Of a stretch of DNA of 64,000 bases, positions 54,012 to 64,000 are shown in pieces. The stretch's first letter is position 1. Every line of letters starts with the position of its first letter. The notes under the pieces are model-generated. The model ran no database searches. It was not told the origin of the DNA and worked only from the letters and a program-made list of their open reading frames with translations. The DNA lies in NCBI GenBank assembly GCA_033961575.1, contig CM066739.1, positions 70,060,559 through 70,124,558 of the forward strand, read 5' to 3'. Both the position numbers and the translations under genes were made by a program. Source of the stretch: Aselliscus stoliczkanus (Eukaryota > Chordata > Mammalia > Chiroptera > Hipposideridae).

Positions 54012-56290
54012 ACTATTTTTTTTTTTAAAGAGAAGTTTCAGGTTTACATCAAAATTGAGAGGACAGTACAGAGATTTGCCATATATTTTCTGCCCTACTC
54101 ACATGCATAGCCTCCCCTACTATCAACACCATTTACCAGAATTGTACCTTTTTTTTTTTTTAACTGAGAATGGACCCACACTGACACAACATAATCACTC
54201 AATGTCTATGTTTTTACGCTGTTGGTGCTGTGTATTCTACGGGTTCGGACAAATGTTTAATGACACCTGTCCATTATTATACCAGACAGAATATTTTCAC
54301 CATCCTGAGTATCCTGTGTTCTGCTTATTTACCTCTCTCCCCACACTCCCACTGCCACCCCAGCAACCACTGGTCTTGTTCCTGTGTCTATAGTTTGGTC
54401 CTTTCCATAGTATTATATAGTTGGAGTCGTACAGCATGTAGGCTTCTTTCATTTAATAATATGCAGTTAAGGTTTCTCCATTTTTTTTTTTTTTTTTAAG
54501 GGCAGTGTCACTGGCCCTCATATGTGGGACCGAACCGGGGCCGCTGGCTTCCCAAGCCAGTGCTTATCCACCGTGCCACTCGGCCGGCCCTCCATGATTT
54601 TTAATGACTTGATAGCTCATTTCTTTTTAGTGTTGAATAATATTCCAATGGCTGGATATACCACAGTTTATTTATCCGTTCACCTACTGAAGAATATTTT
54701 GGTTGTTTCCAAGTTTGGCCATTATAAATAAAGCTGCTATAAACATCGAAGTGCAGGTTTTTGTGTGGACTTAAGTTTTCCAACTCCTTTGGGTGAATAC
54801 CAAGGAGCTGAATTGCTGGATCATAGGTAGTAGTATCTCATTGTTGTTTTAGTTAATTCTCTGATGAAATATGATTTGGAGAATATTTTCATATGCTTAT
54901 TTGCAATCTATATATCTTCTTTGGTGAGGCGTCTGTTCAGATTTTGGCCTGTTTTTCAATCGGGTTATTTGGTTCCTTATTGTTGAGTTTTAAGAGTTTT
55001 TTGTATACTTTGTATAACAGTCCTTTATCAGATGTGTCTTTTGTAAATATTTTCTCCTAATCTGTGGTTTGTCTTCTCATTCTCCTGATATTGCCTTGCA
55101 GGGGAGAAGGTTTTAATTTTAATGAAGTCACTTGTTTCTTTCTTGGATTGTGCCTTTGGTATTATATCTAAAAAGGCATTACTATACCCTAGTCATCTAG
55201 GTTTTCTAGTATTATCTTCTAGGAGTTTTATAGTTTTTTGTTTTACATTTAAGTAAATGATTCATTTTGAGATAATTTTTGTGAAGAGTATAAGGTATGT
55301 GTCTAGATTAATTTTTTTTTTGCATGTGGATATCTAGTTGTTCTATCATCCATCATTTGTTGAAAAGACTATCTTTGCCCCATTGTATTGTCTTCACTCT
55401 TTTGTCAAAGATCAGTTGACTCTATTTGTGTGTGTCTATTCTGAGCTCTCTGTTCTGTTCTATTGTCTGTTTTTTTTTTTTTTTTTGCCAACATCTTTCT
55501 TGACTACTGTAGCTTTACAGTAAGCCTTGAAGTCTGGTAACACCATTCCTCCAAGTTTATTATTCTTCAATATTGTGTTGATTATTCTGGGTCTTTTGCT
55601 TTTCCATCAACTCAGTTTAAGATCCATAAAATAATTTGCTGGGATTTTGAATGGATTTGCATTAAGAATCTATAGATTAAGTTGGGAAGAACTGACATCT
55701 TGGCAATCTTCCTACCTATGAGCATGGAACATCTCTCTATTTATTTAGTTCTTTGATTTTTGTTCATCGAAGTTTTTTAGTTTCTTCATATAGATCATAT
55801 GTATTTTGTTAGATTTATACATGTGAATATCATTTTGGGAGGTGCTAATGCAAACAGTAACGTGTTTTTCATTTCAAATTCCACTTGTTTATTATTGTTG
55901 GTCTGTAGGAAAGTGATTGCCTTTTGTATATTAGCCTTGTATCGTGCAACCTTGCTATACTTGCTTATTAGTTCCAGGAGTTTTTTGTTAGTTCTGTCTG
56001 ATTTACTAGATTGTCATCTGTGAAAAAAGACAGTTTTATGTCTTCCTTCTCAAATTGTATAACTTTTATTTCCATTTCTTGTATTACAAGAACTTCTAGT
56101 ATGATTTTGAAAGAGTGGTTAGAGGAGACATCCTTGCTTCATATCTGATCTTGGTCGGAAAACTGCAAGTTTCTCACCATTAAGTATGATGTTAACTGTA
56201 GATTTTTTGTAGATATTATTTATCAAGTTGAAAAAACTGCCTCCTGTTCCTAGTTTATTGAGATATTTTGTGGGTTTTTTTTTTTGTAAC
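54012..56290 (-). mobile_element. LINE-1 (L1M type), 2.3 kb of ORF2 end and 3' UTR
   Basis: Minus strand: 'tttcaggtttacatcaaaat', 'ccattatgaa'-type 3' UTR text, the ORF2 C-terminal remnant WYIQPLEYYSTLKRNE near 54601-54680, then the long stretch 'tatgcttatttgcaatctat', 'tttgttgaaaagactatctt', 'tcttgactactgtagcttta' and 'ggaagaactgacatcttggc'. Many stops and shifts. The SINE at 54482-54589 sits inside. Plus-strand frames of up to 155 codons are antisense reading of this element. Confidence 0.88.
54482..54589 (-). mobile_element. Full-length short SINE (type A), antisense, inside L1
   Basis: A T run, 'agggcagtgtcactggccct', 'gggaccgaaccggggccgct', 'cttcccaagccagtgcttat' and 'gccactcggccggcc'. 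ctccat flanks both ends (54476-54481 and 54590-54595) in the interrupted L1 text. Confidence 0.95.
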
Positions 56291-56299
56291 CCATAGGAA

Positions 56300-57330
56300 A
56301 CTACTCATATTTCTTGTAGAAATGACAAAATATAAAAAACAATTTCATCTTTCACTAGAGTTTTTCATGAGATGAAAGTAAAGCTTTCTAATACAATTAT
56401 TATGACTATAAATATCTTCTTATAACCTTTTATTTATCTTCAAGTTTACCTAGAGGAAAGCAATATTTTATTAATGCTTGTTTTTTTTCATCTTTTCTTA
56501 AATGTAATTGAATTTTTGCCTATTTCCCTTACCTAGGACTAAACTATCAGACATTGTTAAGTTTATACGTGTGTGAGGGGTTTGGCTCGCCTATTTTCAA
56601 TAAAATCTAAATGTCACTTAGTCTAAAATTTACTAAAGGCATGGATAAGAATAGCAAATACTTAGTCTAAAATTTACCAAAGGCATGGATAAGAACAGCA
56701 AACTCGAATTAGACACATGTATTTAATTATTGGTACTGCCAATACCCATCTGAAAAATGTATCACATTATGTTTTTCTATAAAACATGTCTGTAATTTTA
56801 AATTAAATATGACCCTTGTTGCTAATAAATCCCTGTGTTACATTATATTATGATAACTTTCTGCTACTCCGTTTTTAAATTGGTCCTTCCTGGCTCAATG
56901 AGTTATCCCATTGAAACCACAATAGAATATTTCTTTTAACTATTGTTTCTATTTAGAAAATGTTCCTCATCATGGGGATTTTTAGAACTGGGTATGATTT
57001 TAAAAATTAAGGAAATGATGATCAAAAGCAAGAAACTGTGCTGGTGTTTTCGTGCTGGTGTTTCTTGCAATTTTTGTTTTGTTTTATTTTTATATAATAA
57101 TAACCCTTTCTGCAGAGCGTTTTGTCTTACAAAAATTTTTACACCTTTCTTCAGACATTCTCTTAATTAATAATCATGTTGTTGAATACCAGCCTAACAC
57201 TTTGGAAGAACATTTACATACTTTTTAAAGTGAATTTTTGGTTTTAATTTAACCTGAAATGCATGTAATGTAAATGGGGCATCACTGTTTTACAGCGATG
57301 AAAACAGTCAGTTACCCCAAAGGAAACTGA
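56300..57330. other. AT-rich unique sequence with a 44 bp tandem duplication
   Basis: 56616-56659 and 56660-56703 are two adjacent 44 bp copies (acttagtctaaaatttac and onward) with two to three differences. No gene. The 75-codon frame at 56943-57170 has no recognised domain. Confidence 0.6.
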
Positions 57331-57334
57331 TGTG

Positions 57335-57610
57335 GTTAGAACCAGAGCCAGGCAAACTCCATGGGTCCAAGCATTGTTGTCTCGAATGGAGACCAGGGCT
57401 GACTCTCTCTCCATGCCCCCTGTGTGATCTTGAAGGCTCACTTAACCTCTCTGAACTTAAACCATATTTTCTGTAAAGCAGAGATATTCTACCTGCCTTG
57501 GACAGTAATTGTAGGTATTAGCAATAAAGCACTAGCCTGGTTGATTCATGGTAAACACAATAATTATTACAACTAATACTATTATTATCATTACAACTGT
57601 GAATCCTACT
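57335..57610 (+). mobile_element. MIR SINE
   Basis: 'gtgtgatcttgaaggctcac', 'ttaacctctctgaacttaaa', 'ctgtaaagcagagatattct' and 'gtattagcaataaagcacta' follow the MIR core and tail. Confidence 0.8.
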
Positions 57611-57614
57611 ACTG

Positions 57615-58155
57615 TTTCTATTTATTGGCAATGTTGGGTACTTTGGCTAAAATGTATACCAAAGAACTTTTGATGTCATTTGGTCTTCTTTATAATTGAT
57701 GTGATAAACTATGGGCAAACAGCTAAAATACCTGTCTTTTTAGCTAAAGAAAAAAAGAAATGTTTTACGCAGTGACCCTGTGTATTTCCCCATTCCCCAT
57801 GATTATTGCTATATATTCTAATGATATGTAATATAGTATAAAGCATAAGTCTTTATTCTTTTAAATGAGGCCCTAGTTCTAATGCTTCAAATAGGCAAGC
57901 ACTGAAAAAACAATGCTGTTTCTTATTCTCTTTTAATATTTATATGTCACTGTTTGGAGTCAGTGATGGTTGCTAATAAATTACATTGCCATTTAATGTA
58001 CATGCTTAAAATATGACTAATAAACGGACTAGACTTTAGTGAAAGCGTATTTAGTAGTGTGAATTAGTCAAGACGCTTTCTTTCCAAGGATTTATAACAG
58101 TTATTATTTAAGCATTGAGTCTTTCCTTTACTGTTCTTCCCATCTGGGTGGTTTT
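57615..58155. other. Unique sequence, no gene seen
   Basis: AT-rich, no recognised element. Confidence 0.45.
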
Positions 58156-58157
58156 CC

Positions 58158-58430
58158 TGTGTCCTAGTTAACCTCTATTTCTCTTTCAGATCTCAGCTTC
58201 GATGTCACTTCCTTAGGGAAGACGTTCCTGACCCTCTCCTGGCTAAGATAGTTCCCTTGTTAGATTTTTCTCATAGTACTGCATGTTTTTTTCTAAGACA
58301 ACTTTGTAACCATTTATTTGTATGATTATTTGATTGATATCTGTCTGTCCGCTAGAACAAAGGCTCCATCAGGGCACAGATCACCTTTCTTGGAAAATAG
58401 TAGCTGATAAATAATAGTTTTTGAATATGT
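58158..58430 (+). mobile_element. L2 LINE 3' end
   Basis: 'gatctcagcttcgatgtcac', 'ttccttagggaagacgttcc', 'tgaccctctcctggctaaga' and 'caaaggctccatcagggcac' are a clear L2 3' end. Confidence 0.85.
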
Positions 58431-58434
58431 AAAT

Positions 58435-59685
58435 GCACCTTTAGCTTTAGCCTGAAGCTAGATATCGCTAATAAAAAACTTCAGCATTCATTTTGCCTAT
58501 GGACAGAGCTTCTTTTTCATGGCAGTTCTTTATTTTAAAATGTGTCCCATTCCATAGGACACATAGGACCAATCCTTGGCAAACAGAAATACAGGAAATC
58601 TCTTGGTGGTTGGGAATTACACTTTGAATTCAGAATCAATGAATGTATAACGCCCACCTCATTCAACATTAAACATAACCTCAAAAGCCACATTAGAGAT
58701 GAAATAAGGGGGAAGAACAGTACCAGAAAAATATTTTTCTGACACCTGCATATAAAATACCTCCCAGTATTTGGGCCATTAGTAATTTGTCTGTCATTGA
58801 TGAGGTTGGGTTACTAGTCACTGTGATACACAGTAATTTAACTAAAAGAAATGGATTCCGCCACCAAAAATTCCTATATTTCTGCTAAGGATTTGGTCCT
58901 GTGTCAAATTTTAAAATAAAATGTACTATGAGCAACAATTTCTCATAAACCCTTTCTAGGTTAAAGAGAAAAAAGAGACTAAAGAGATATAGAAATATAT
59001 TAAGCATTGTAGAGCCACAAGAATAATTATTATGCAAATAATAATCTAGTGTTGTCAAAGAATATTGATTAATACTAAAAGTTACCAAAAATGTAAAATT
59101 AAATGAAAAAAATTAGGTTGAAAAATTTCATATCCTATAAAATTTCAGTTTTTTCAAATATATATCACAACGATTAAAAAAGACTAGCAAGTAATATTAT
59201 TATCGGGTGATCGTTATTTTCTTATTTGCACCCTTATATATTTGCCAAATTCACTAAAATTAGTATTCAATGCATTGTAATCAGATATAAAATAATGAAT
59301 ATTAACTCCTATTTCAGAAAGCCTTCTTTATTTTAGTTCATCTCAAAACAATAGAAAATAAATTAACTTCTTAAAACGACTCACCTCCTTACCCCACAAC
59401 CACTTCCTCCACATAGGTTGTTCCCTATTCATGATTTATAAAAATTAATCATTTCAAAATGTAAACTCTGAATTTTCCAAATTATATCATTTAAAATAAT
59501 AGCTGTACTTAACTTTATAAATAGGATCCCCCTCATATCATTAGCAATGAGTACTGAAGAAAAACTGTTAGATTTCATGATGGAAAAATCTTCCACAAAA
59601 TAATTCATCTTTTTAAGTGTAAGGTGACATCTTGAAATACTGATGATTTTGTTTTATGATGTTAACCACTGAATTTAACCAGGAA
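58435..59685. other. AT-rich unique sequence, no gene seen
   Basis: Frames of 66-67 codons on both strands only. No repeat named. Confidence 0.4.
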
Positions 59686-59689
59686 GTTC

Positions 59690-59830
59690 AATGGTTTGTC
59701 ATTGCATTTTCAATAAAATGCAAACTTCTTATAATACCCTGGGCTCTGCCTTCTTCATCAGGCTTATTTCACACCTCTCTGCAGTTACTCTGGACTCTCT
59801 TTGTTAAATATTAAAAGTTGCTAGATTCAG
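59690..59830 (+). mobile_element. L2 LINE fragment
   Basis: 'ataaaatgcaaacttcttat', 'ggctctgccttcttcatcag' and 'gcagttactctggactctct' follow the L2 3' region upstream of its end. Confidence 0.6.
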
Positions 59831-59834
59831 ATGC

Positions 59835-61714
59835 AGTTAAAGTTTAAGGAATTTCTGAAGTTGAGCCAAAGCATTTTCAGCTTCAAAAAGAATATAGCTG
59901 GATTGAAGTTCTCATAAAATACATACAGGAGACAGAAAATCTAAGCACTTCAACATATTTCCAAATGTTTTAGGAAGTCAGTCACAGGATTTCATGGGAA
60001 TCCTATTATTTATTCTGAAACACTCTTTGCAATTAATTCTGTACCTTTTTATTCTAGAATCACATGTACAGGTTACAACAAAAGTCTACGTTTTCTTTAT
60101 AATTGCAAATATATGCACGTTTAGAAATACTTCCCTGTCCCCCACCCATGGGTTTCTTTTCCTTGCAGTATTTACATGGGCATGGTGTACACCTATGATT
60201 GCATGATAACTTGTTTGTGACTTTTGTTTGCACATATTCTTTATTTATTTGTTCAGCTACGTGGGATTTTTCCATCACAATGGAAGCATTTGGGATTTTC
60301 CAATCTTTAATCTTCAAATATTTTTCTTTAAATTTCTCATAATTAAATAATACATTGTGGGATGGCCCTATGACCTCTTTTTATAAATGACACATTAGAA
60401 AACACCTGGCAAGGAGTGTCCTCAGGATCATTAAGAACCTCCTCTATGCTAGGTGACTCACAAGTCACATTTTTGACCCAAACACCAGGAAAGGAGAAGC
60501 TACAAATGTAAGTCTAAAATTGTCTTGTAACTATGGCTATCTTAGCAAAATACCATCTTCCTCTTTATGCAAAATACATTAATTCTTAGTTTCCTATGAC
60601 ACTGCAGGTTTTGTGTCAACATGCTTTACAATATGATGACTTACTATATGTCGAAATACAATGTATGCCTAACTTTTTAACTGATGTCACCTTCCACCAT
60701 AACCATTAAAAGAAATTAAAAAAAAAATAAAGCTTTATAGAGAGGGTGTAAAGTTGGAAATCCCCATTTGAATTGGGAGTTTAATCAGAAGTTCAGAATG
60801 CACAGAATGATTCTGTTGCCCCTTACTGTCCCTATAAAAATAATTAATAGTATAAATTTCTTTCTATTCCTTAGCAGAGATCAACATAATGAAGATATAA
60901 TAAAGTTCCAAAGTCTGAACAACAACAAAAAATCTTTGTCCAAAAGAAAAGTAAACTTAGTACTCGTACAAAGAAGTCTACCAAGCTATGTTTTTAACCC
61001 TTAAACCTGAAAACTAGCATAATGTTCTTCTGTTAAATTGCATCACATTTCTCTAAAATCTTAGTTACCTCAGAAATAAAACAGGGATAAGAAAGAATCC
61101 AGAACTTTAGTAAGGTAGGATTTACTAGAGACTGGCGAAGCATTGATTAAGGGGGATGACACCGACCTGGTTCCTGAGAGAACATTTTGAATATCTATGA
61201 GTGAACACAGGACACTTTCCAGGCCCACAGGAAATTGTCTAATGAACCCAAGTCTCGTACCTATCTCATTTTGGGGAATATCCAGGGACTTAGAACATAA
61301 AAGGACAGTTTATTTTGCTAATTATTTGAAGCTCTAGCTTTTGGTTTGATCGTTTTGTTTTTGGTTTTGACTTGGTGAATTGGACATTTATTTGACTGGT
61401 TGTTCAGAAACTGCACCCTCCCTTTTGGAGCAAGCTTTCACCCTTTCTCTGGGAATTGCCCCTTCATTCTCTACTACAATATGGGAGCTGTGCTGTTCCT
61501 ACAGTGAGATCCGGCCTCTTGGCCATAGTGGATAGACTGTAGGTAGCCACCAGAGCCAAGGTGGGTCAAAAGATTATATTAGACTGTCAGAAAAAGAGAG
61601 AATAGATGCTTGTTGAATGACTAAACTGCGACCTTGGGCTCTGTTGGCAGTTATGTTTTCTGGCACATGGACTTGGAAATAAGCACAGTAAGAAGGGAAA
61701 ATGAGGTGGGGGGA
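59835..61714. other. Unique sequence, no gene supported
   Basis: Contains an 85-codon minus frame (60060-60317), Lys/Cys-rich, without a recognised domain. GC-richer text at 61400-61560 has no exon pattern. Confidence 0.4.

Positions 61715-61789
<75 letters not shown>
61715..61789. repeat. (GA)n microsatellite
   Basis: About 35 GA units with one ggaga interruption. The purine strand is plus; it may form triplex (H-DNA). Arg/Glu and Ser/Leu frames come from it. Confidence 0.97.
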
Positions 61790-61791
<2 letters not shown>

Positions 61792-62247
61792 AAAAGAAGG
61801 AAGAGGAGGAGGAGAGAACAATGAAGCAGTTTCACAAAGATAAGCAACCATGAAAGTTGAGAGACCCCCCCCAGTTAAATTCCCATTTCAGTTGTGCTTG
61901 AGGCAGCCATAGACTGTCCTTATGTTCAGTAAGAAAACCGATTACTTATAATACAGTCCCTTTTTGCTTAACTAGTTGGAGTCAATTTTAATTACTTAAA
62001 ACCGAAAGAATTACTTCATCTAAGCATAAGCAATTCAGATAGAGTAAAATCAGAGCCATTATATCTAATTTACGGCAACCATGATATCCATAAAAAATTC
62101 AGATTTTATCTTTTAAACTAGCAGTTAATATTTAAATCCAGATCCTTTTAATAGGCACAGTTTACAGAAAATCCTAGAAAAACTATTATTTTGAAGAAAC
62201 TAATATCTTTAATCCATTAACAAAAATATTAATTGAATACATGTTTG

Positions 62248-62406
62248 TACAGTAAAACTCTGGATTGCGAGTAACTTGGTTTGCGAGTGTTCCACAAGAT
62301 GAGCAAACATTTCTAATACATTTTAATGTGGTAAATGAGTGATGTCTTGCAATACGAGTAGTTTGTTTCTGGAACGAATTATGCTCGTGAACCAAGGTGT
62401 TACTGT
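62248..62406. mobile_element. Nonautonomous Tigger-like (TcMar) element
   Basis: The ends tacagtaaaactctggattg and the complement of ggtgttactgta (tacagtaacaccttggttca) form imperfect terminal repeats. The inside has 'gcgagtgttccacaagatga', 'gtcttgcaatacgagtagtt' and 'aacgaattatgctcgtgaac'. About 159 bp, no frame; a deletion derivative of a pogo/Tigger-type transposon. Confidence 0.75.
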
Positions 62407-62549
62407 ATTTAAAAAGCCTCATCTTCACATTTACTCTACTTCTGCTGTCTTGCTTCTGTCCTTTCCCAGATGTGTGCCAGGCAATAGGAATAAGATACTG
62501 TCCCATTCTAGATAAAGATAATGAAATAACAATATGTAAGCATGATTTG

Positions 62550-62960
62550 CTGCAACGAGTGATGTAAATCTCCAAGAACATGGAATTTGTGAAGCACAGT
62601 GGCAGATGACTTTACAAAGAAGGTGGAAATTGAATAGAAGCTTGGAGAATGTGTAATAGAGAAAGGGAAGGAGGCATTCCGGGAGAGGTACCAGCATGAG
62701 GAGAGGTAAAAAGGTATAAAAGTGAATGGCACGTTCTGGAAATAGTGGGTGGACTCTTGACTAGAATGTAAGAAACTTGAATGACATGCTTGTGGAAAGA
62801 TCTGTTGGCAACAGATTATAAATGGTCACAAGCAATGGAAATTAGTAAATATTTTTAGCCAGTAGAGAGCTACACATTGATAAGTTTTTTGAAAGATAAC
62901 TTTGGGGTTACCATGAAGGATGTCTGTGGATAGGCAGATACTGGACAAAAAGTATTATTT
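62550..62960 (-). mobile_element. L2-like old LINE, antisense
   Basis: 'aggtggaaattgaatagaag', 'ggcattccgggagaggtacc' and 'ttaggaagctatt'-type features fit the antisense old-LINE pattern. The overlapping minus-strand frames are incidental. Confidence 0.45.
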
Positions 62961-62964
62961 AAGA

Positions 62965-64000
62965 CATGATGAGTGACGAAGCTAGGACTACAACAGTGGA
63001 ATTCATGGGAAGGATTGTATTTCAGAGGCCCTTTGGAGATGTAACCGGCACAGTGTAATAACTGATGTTGCAAGTTCGACATCGGGAGTGAGAGAAGGAC
63101 AAGTTGAAGTTCTGACGTCCTTCAACAGGGAAGTACATGGGTGGTGATATTAACAGGAACACAGGGCAGAATTAAATGAATAAGGGAATAGAAACTGACT
63201 TTGAACATGTCAGACGGAGATGCTATGGCACGACCCAGGTTTTCATATACTATAGACAGATATATAGCAATAAATATCCTTCTCATCATAAAAATGATCA
63301 AGGCTAGAAGTAGAGACATGGAAATCATTACCTTTGTCTGAGGAACAAAGGAGGAAGAACACCAGGAGAGAATGACTAGCAAAGACAAGGGAAAACAAAC
63401 TTTCAACGCTATGGTGCCAAATATACAATGCTGAGATCAGACAGGATGAAAACTGAAAAGACCCCGTGGATCGGGCCATGAGGCTGTGTCCGTATGGTCT
63501 GCAAAGGTATAATTAGAGGCGGGGCACACCAGACATACGAGGCTATAGACATACGAGAGTATCTGCAGAGAAGTGGCCCTTTCCTGTGAAGCAAAAAAAA
63601 AAAAAAAAAATCTTTGTTTATGGAGGCTGTCTCCTGGCTTCCCCACAGGAGTCAGACTAGTCTGTAAGGCTGGGTTGGAAATACCCAAAGAAGTCTATTT
63701 GCATAAGTGTCCACCAGGAACTGTACTCATCCTACAAAAGAGTGAGTCAGTCCCAAGTCAAAGGGTCAGTGTCATAATTCTCAGTAAAGCTGGGCATGTG
63801 CTGCAGAACTGGTTCCTTTGTTTTACCTTTGACCCAGAGACTTGTGCCAGAGCCCCAAAAGAAGAGATGGGGACATTAAGAACTCGAGGGGACACAGCAA
63901 CAGTTTCTTCTATCCTACGCAACAGGGTGTAGCAAAGCTGTGAGATAAGGGAAATTTCTCCACCTGTGGCTGCTTTTGGGAGCAGATTGAGCTATGGACC
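62965..64000. other. Unique sequence to window end, no gene supported
   Basis: An A run at 63593-63610. Several frames of 60-120 codons overlap in opposite directions (63120-63930), none with a recognised domain or splice framing. The part to about 63130 may continue the antisense old LINE. Confidence 0.4.

Noticed and set aside
53926..54393. 155-codon plus-strand frame, the longest in the window
   Set aside because: Begins in unique sequence but mostly reads the antisense strand of an L1 3' UTR; Phe/Leu/Cys-rich.
61587..61851. Ser/Leu and Arg/Glu repeat frames
   Set aside because: Translations of the (GA)n microsatellite on both strands.

Overview
The window looks like nuclear DNA of a mammal, almost certainly a bat. 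It is AT-rich, has no long open reading frame, and is packed with mammal-wide repeats (MIR, L2, MER5A, MER20 and MLT1-type elements) and many LINE-1 pieces. Two younger tRNA-derived SINE types point to a bat. One ends in the 'acttggagctgatgggtcc ... ttccccaataaaaa' tail that I associate with rhinolophoid/yinpterochiropteran bats (Rhin-1/MEG-like). The other is a short ~95 bp SINE beginning ggccggccgagtgg. The species call is inference; the repeat content is seen directly.

Layout. 1-950: a CCTT/TATC microsatellite, then sparse sequence. 950-4300: old LTR-like, L1, MER5A and MIR pieces. 4500-7550: a stack of an old L1 3' end, a younger L1 insertion flanked by ~200 bp direct repeats, a retroviral LTR with a short leader, and a minus-strand MLT1 split by a SINE. 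7550-26900: mostly unique intronic or intergenic sequence with scattered SINEs, MIR, L2 and MER copies, a perfect 74 bp AT palindrome (23801-23874), and a 5'-inverted L1 with ~95 bp flanking duplications (25531-26190). 26919-27164, minus strand: the most exon-like sequence in the window, an 81-codon open frame behind a strong splice acceptor and ending in a stop. 27300-35070: L1, LTR-like and SINE pieces. 35222-36174: a complete solo LTR of betaretroviral type with a 6 bp target duplication. 36180-40640: old L1 3' UTR sequence carrying a dimeric SINE and an 82 bp hairpin MITE. 41926-45600: a trimeric SINE, an L1 with a readable ORF2 C-terminus, a second trimeric SINE, and a mariner fossil interrupted by a SINE, followed by an MLT1-type LTR. 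51181-53334: a composite SINE and a second, different mariner fossil. 54012-56290: a 2.3 kb minus-strand L1. 56300-64000: L2, MIR, a Tigger-like element and a GA microsatellite.

No complete gene, rRNA, functional tRNA, CRISPR array or bacterial-type feature is present. The window is best read as intergenic or intronic sequence. What gives it interest is the evolution of its mobile elements: modular SINEs with one, two or three tRNA-like heads, a mariner-derived perfect hairpin, two L1 insertions with unusually long flanking duplications, and two unrelated retroviral LTRs. Most repeat family names are recalled consensus matches rather than database hits, and most boundaries of old repeats are accurate only to tens of bases.
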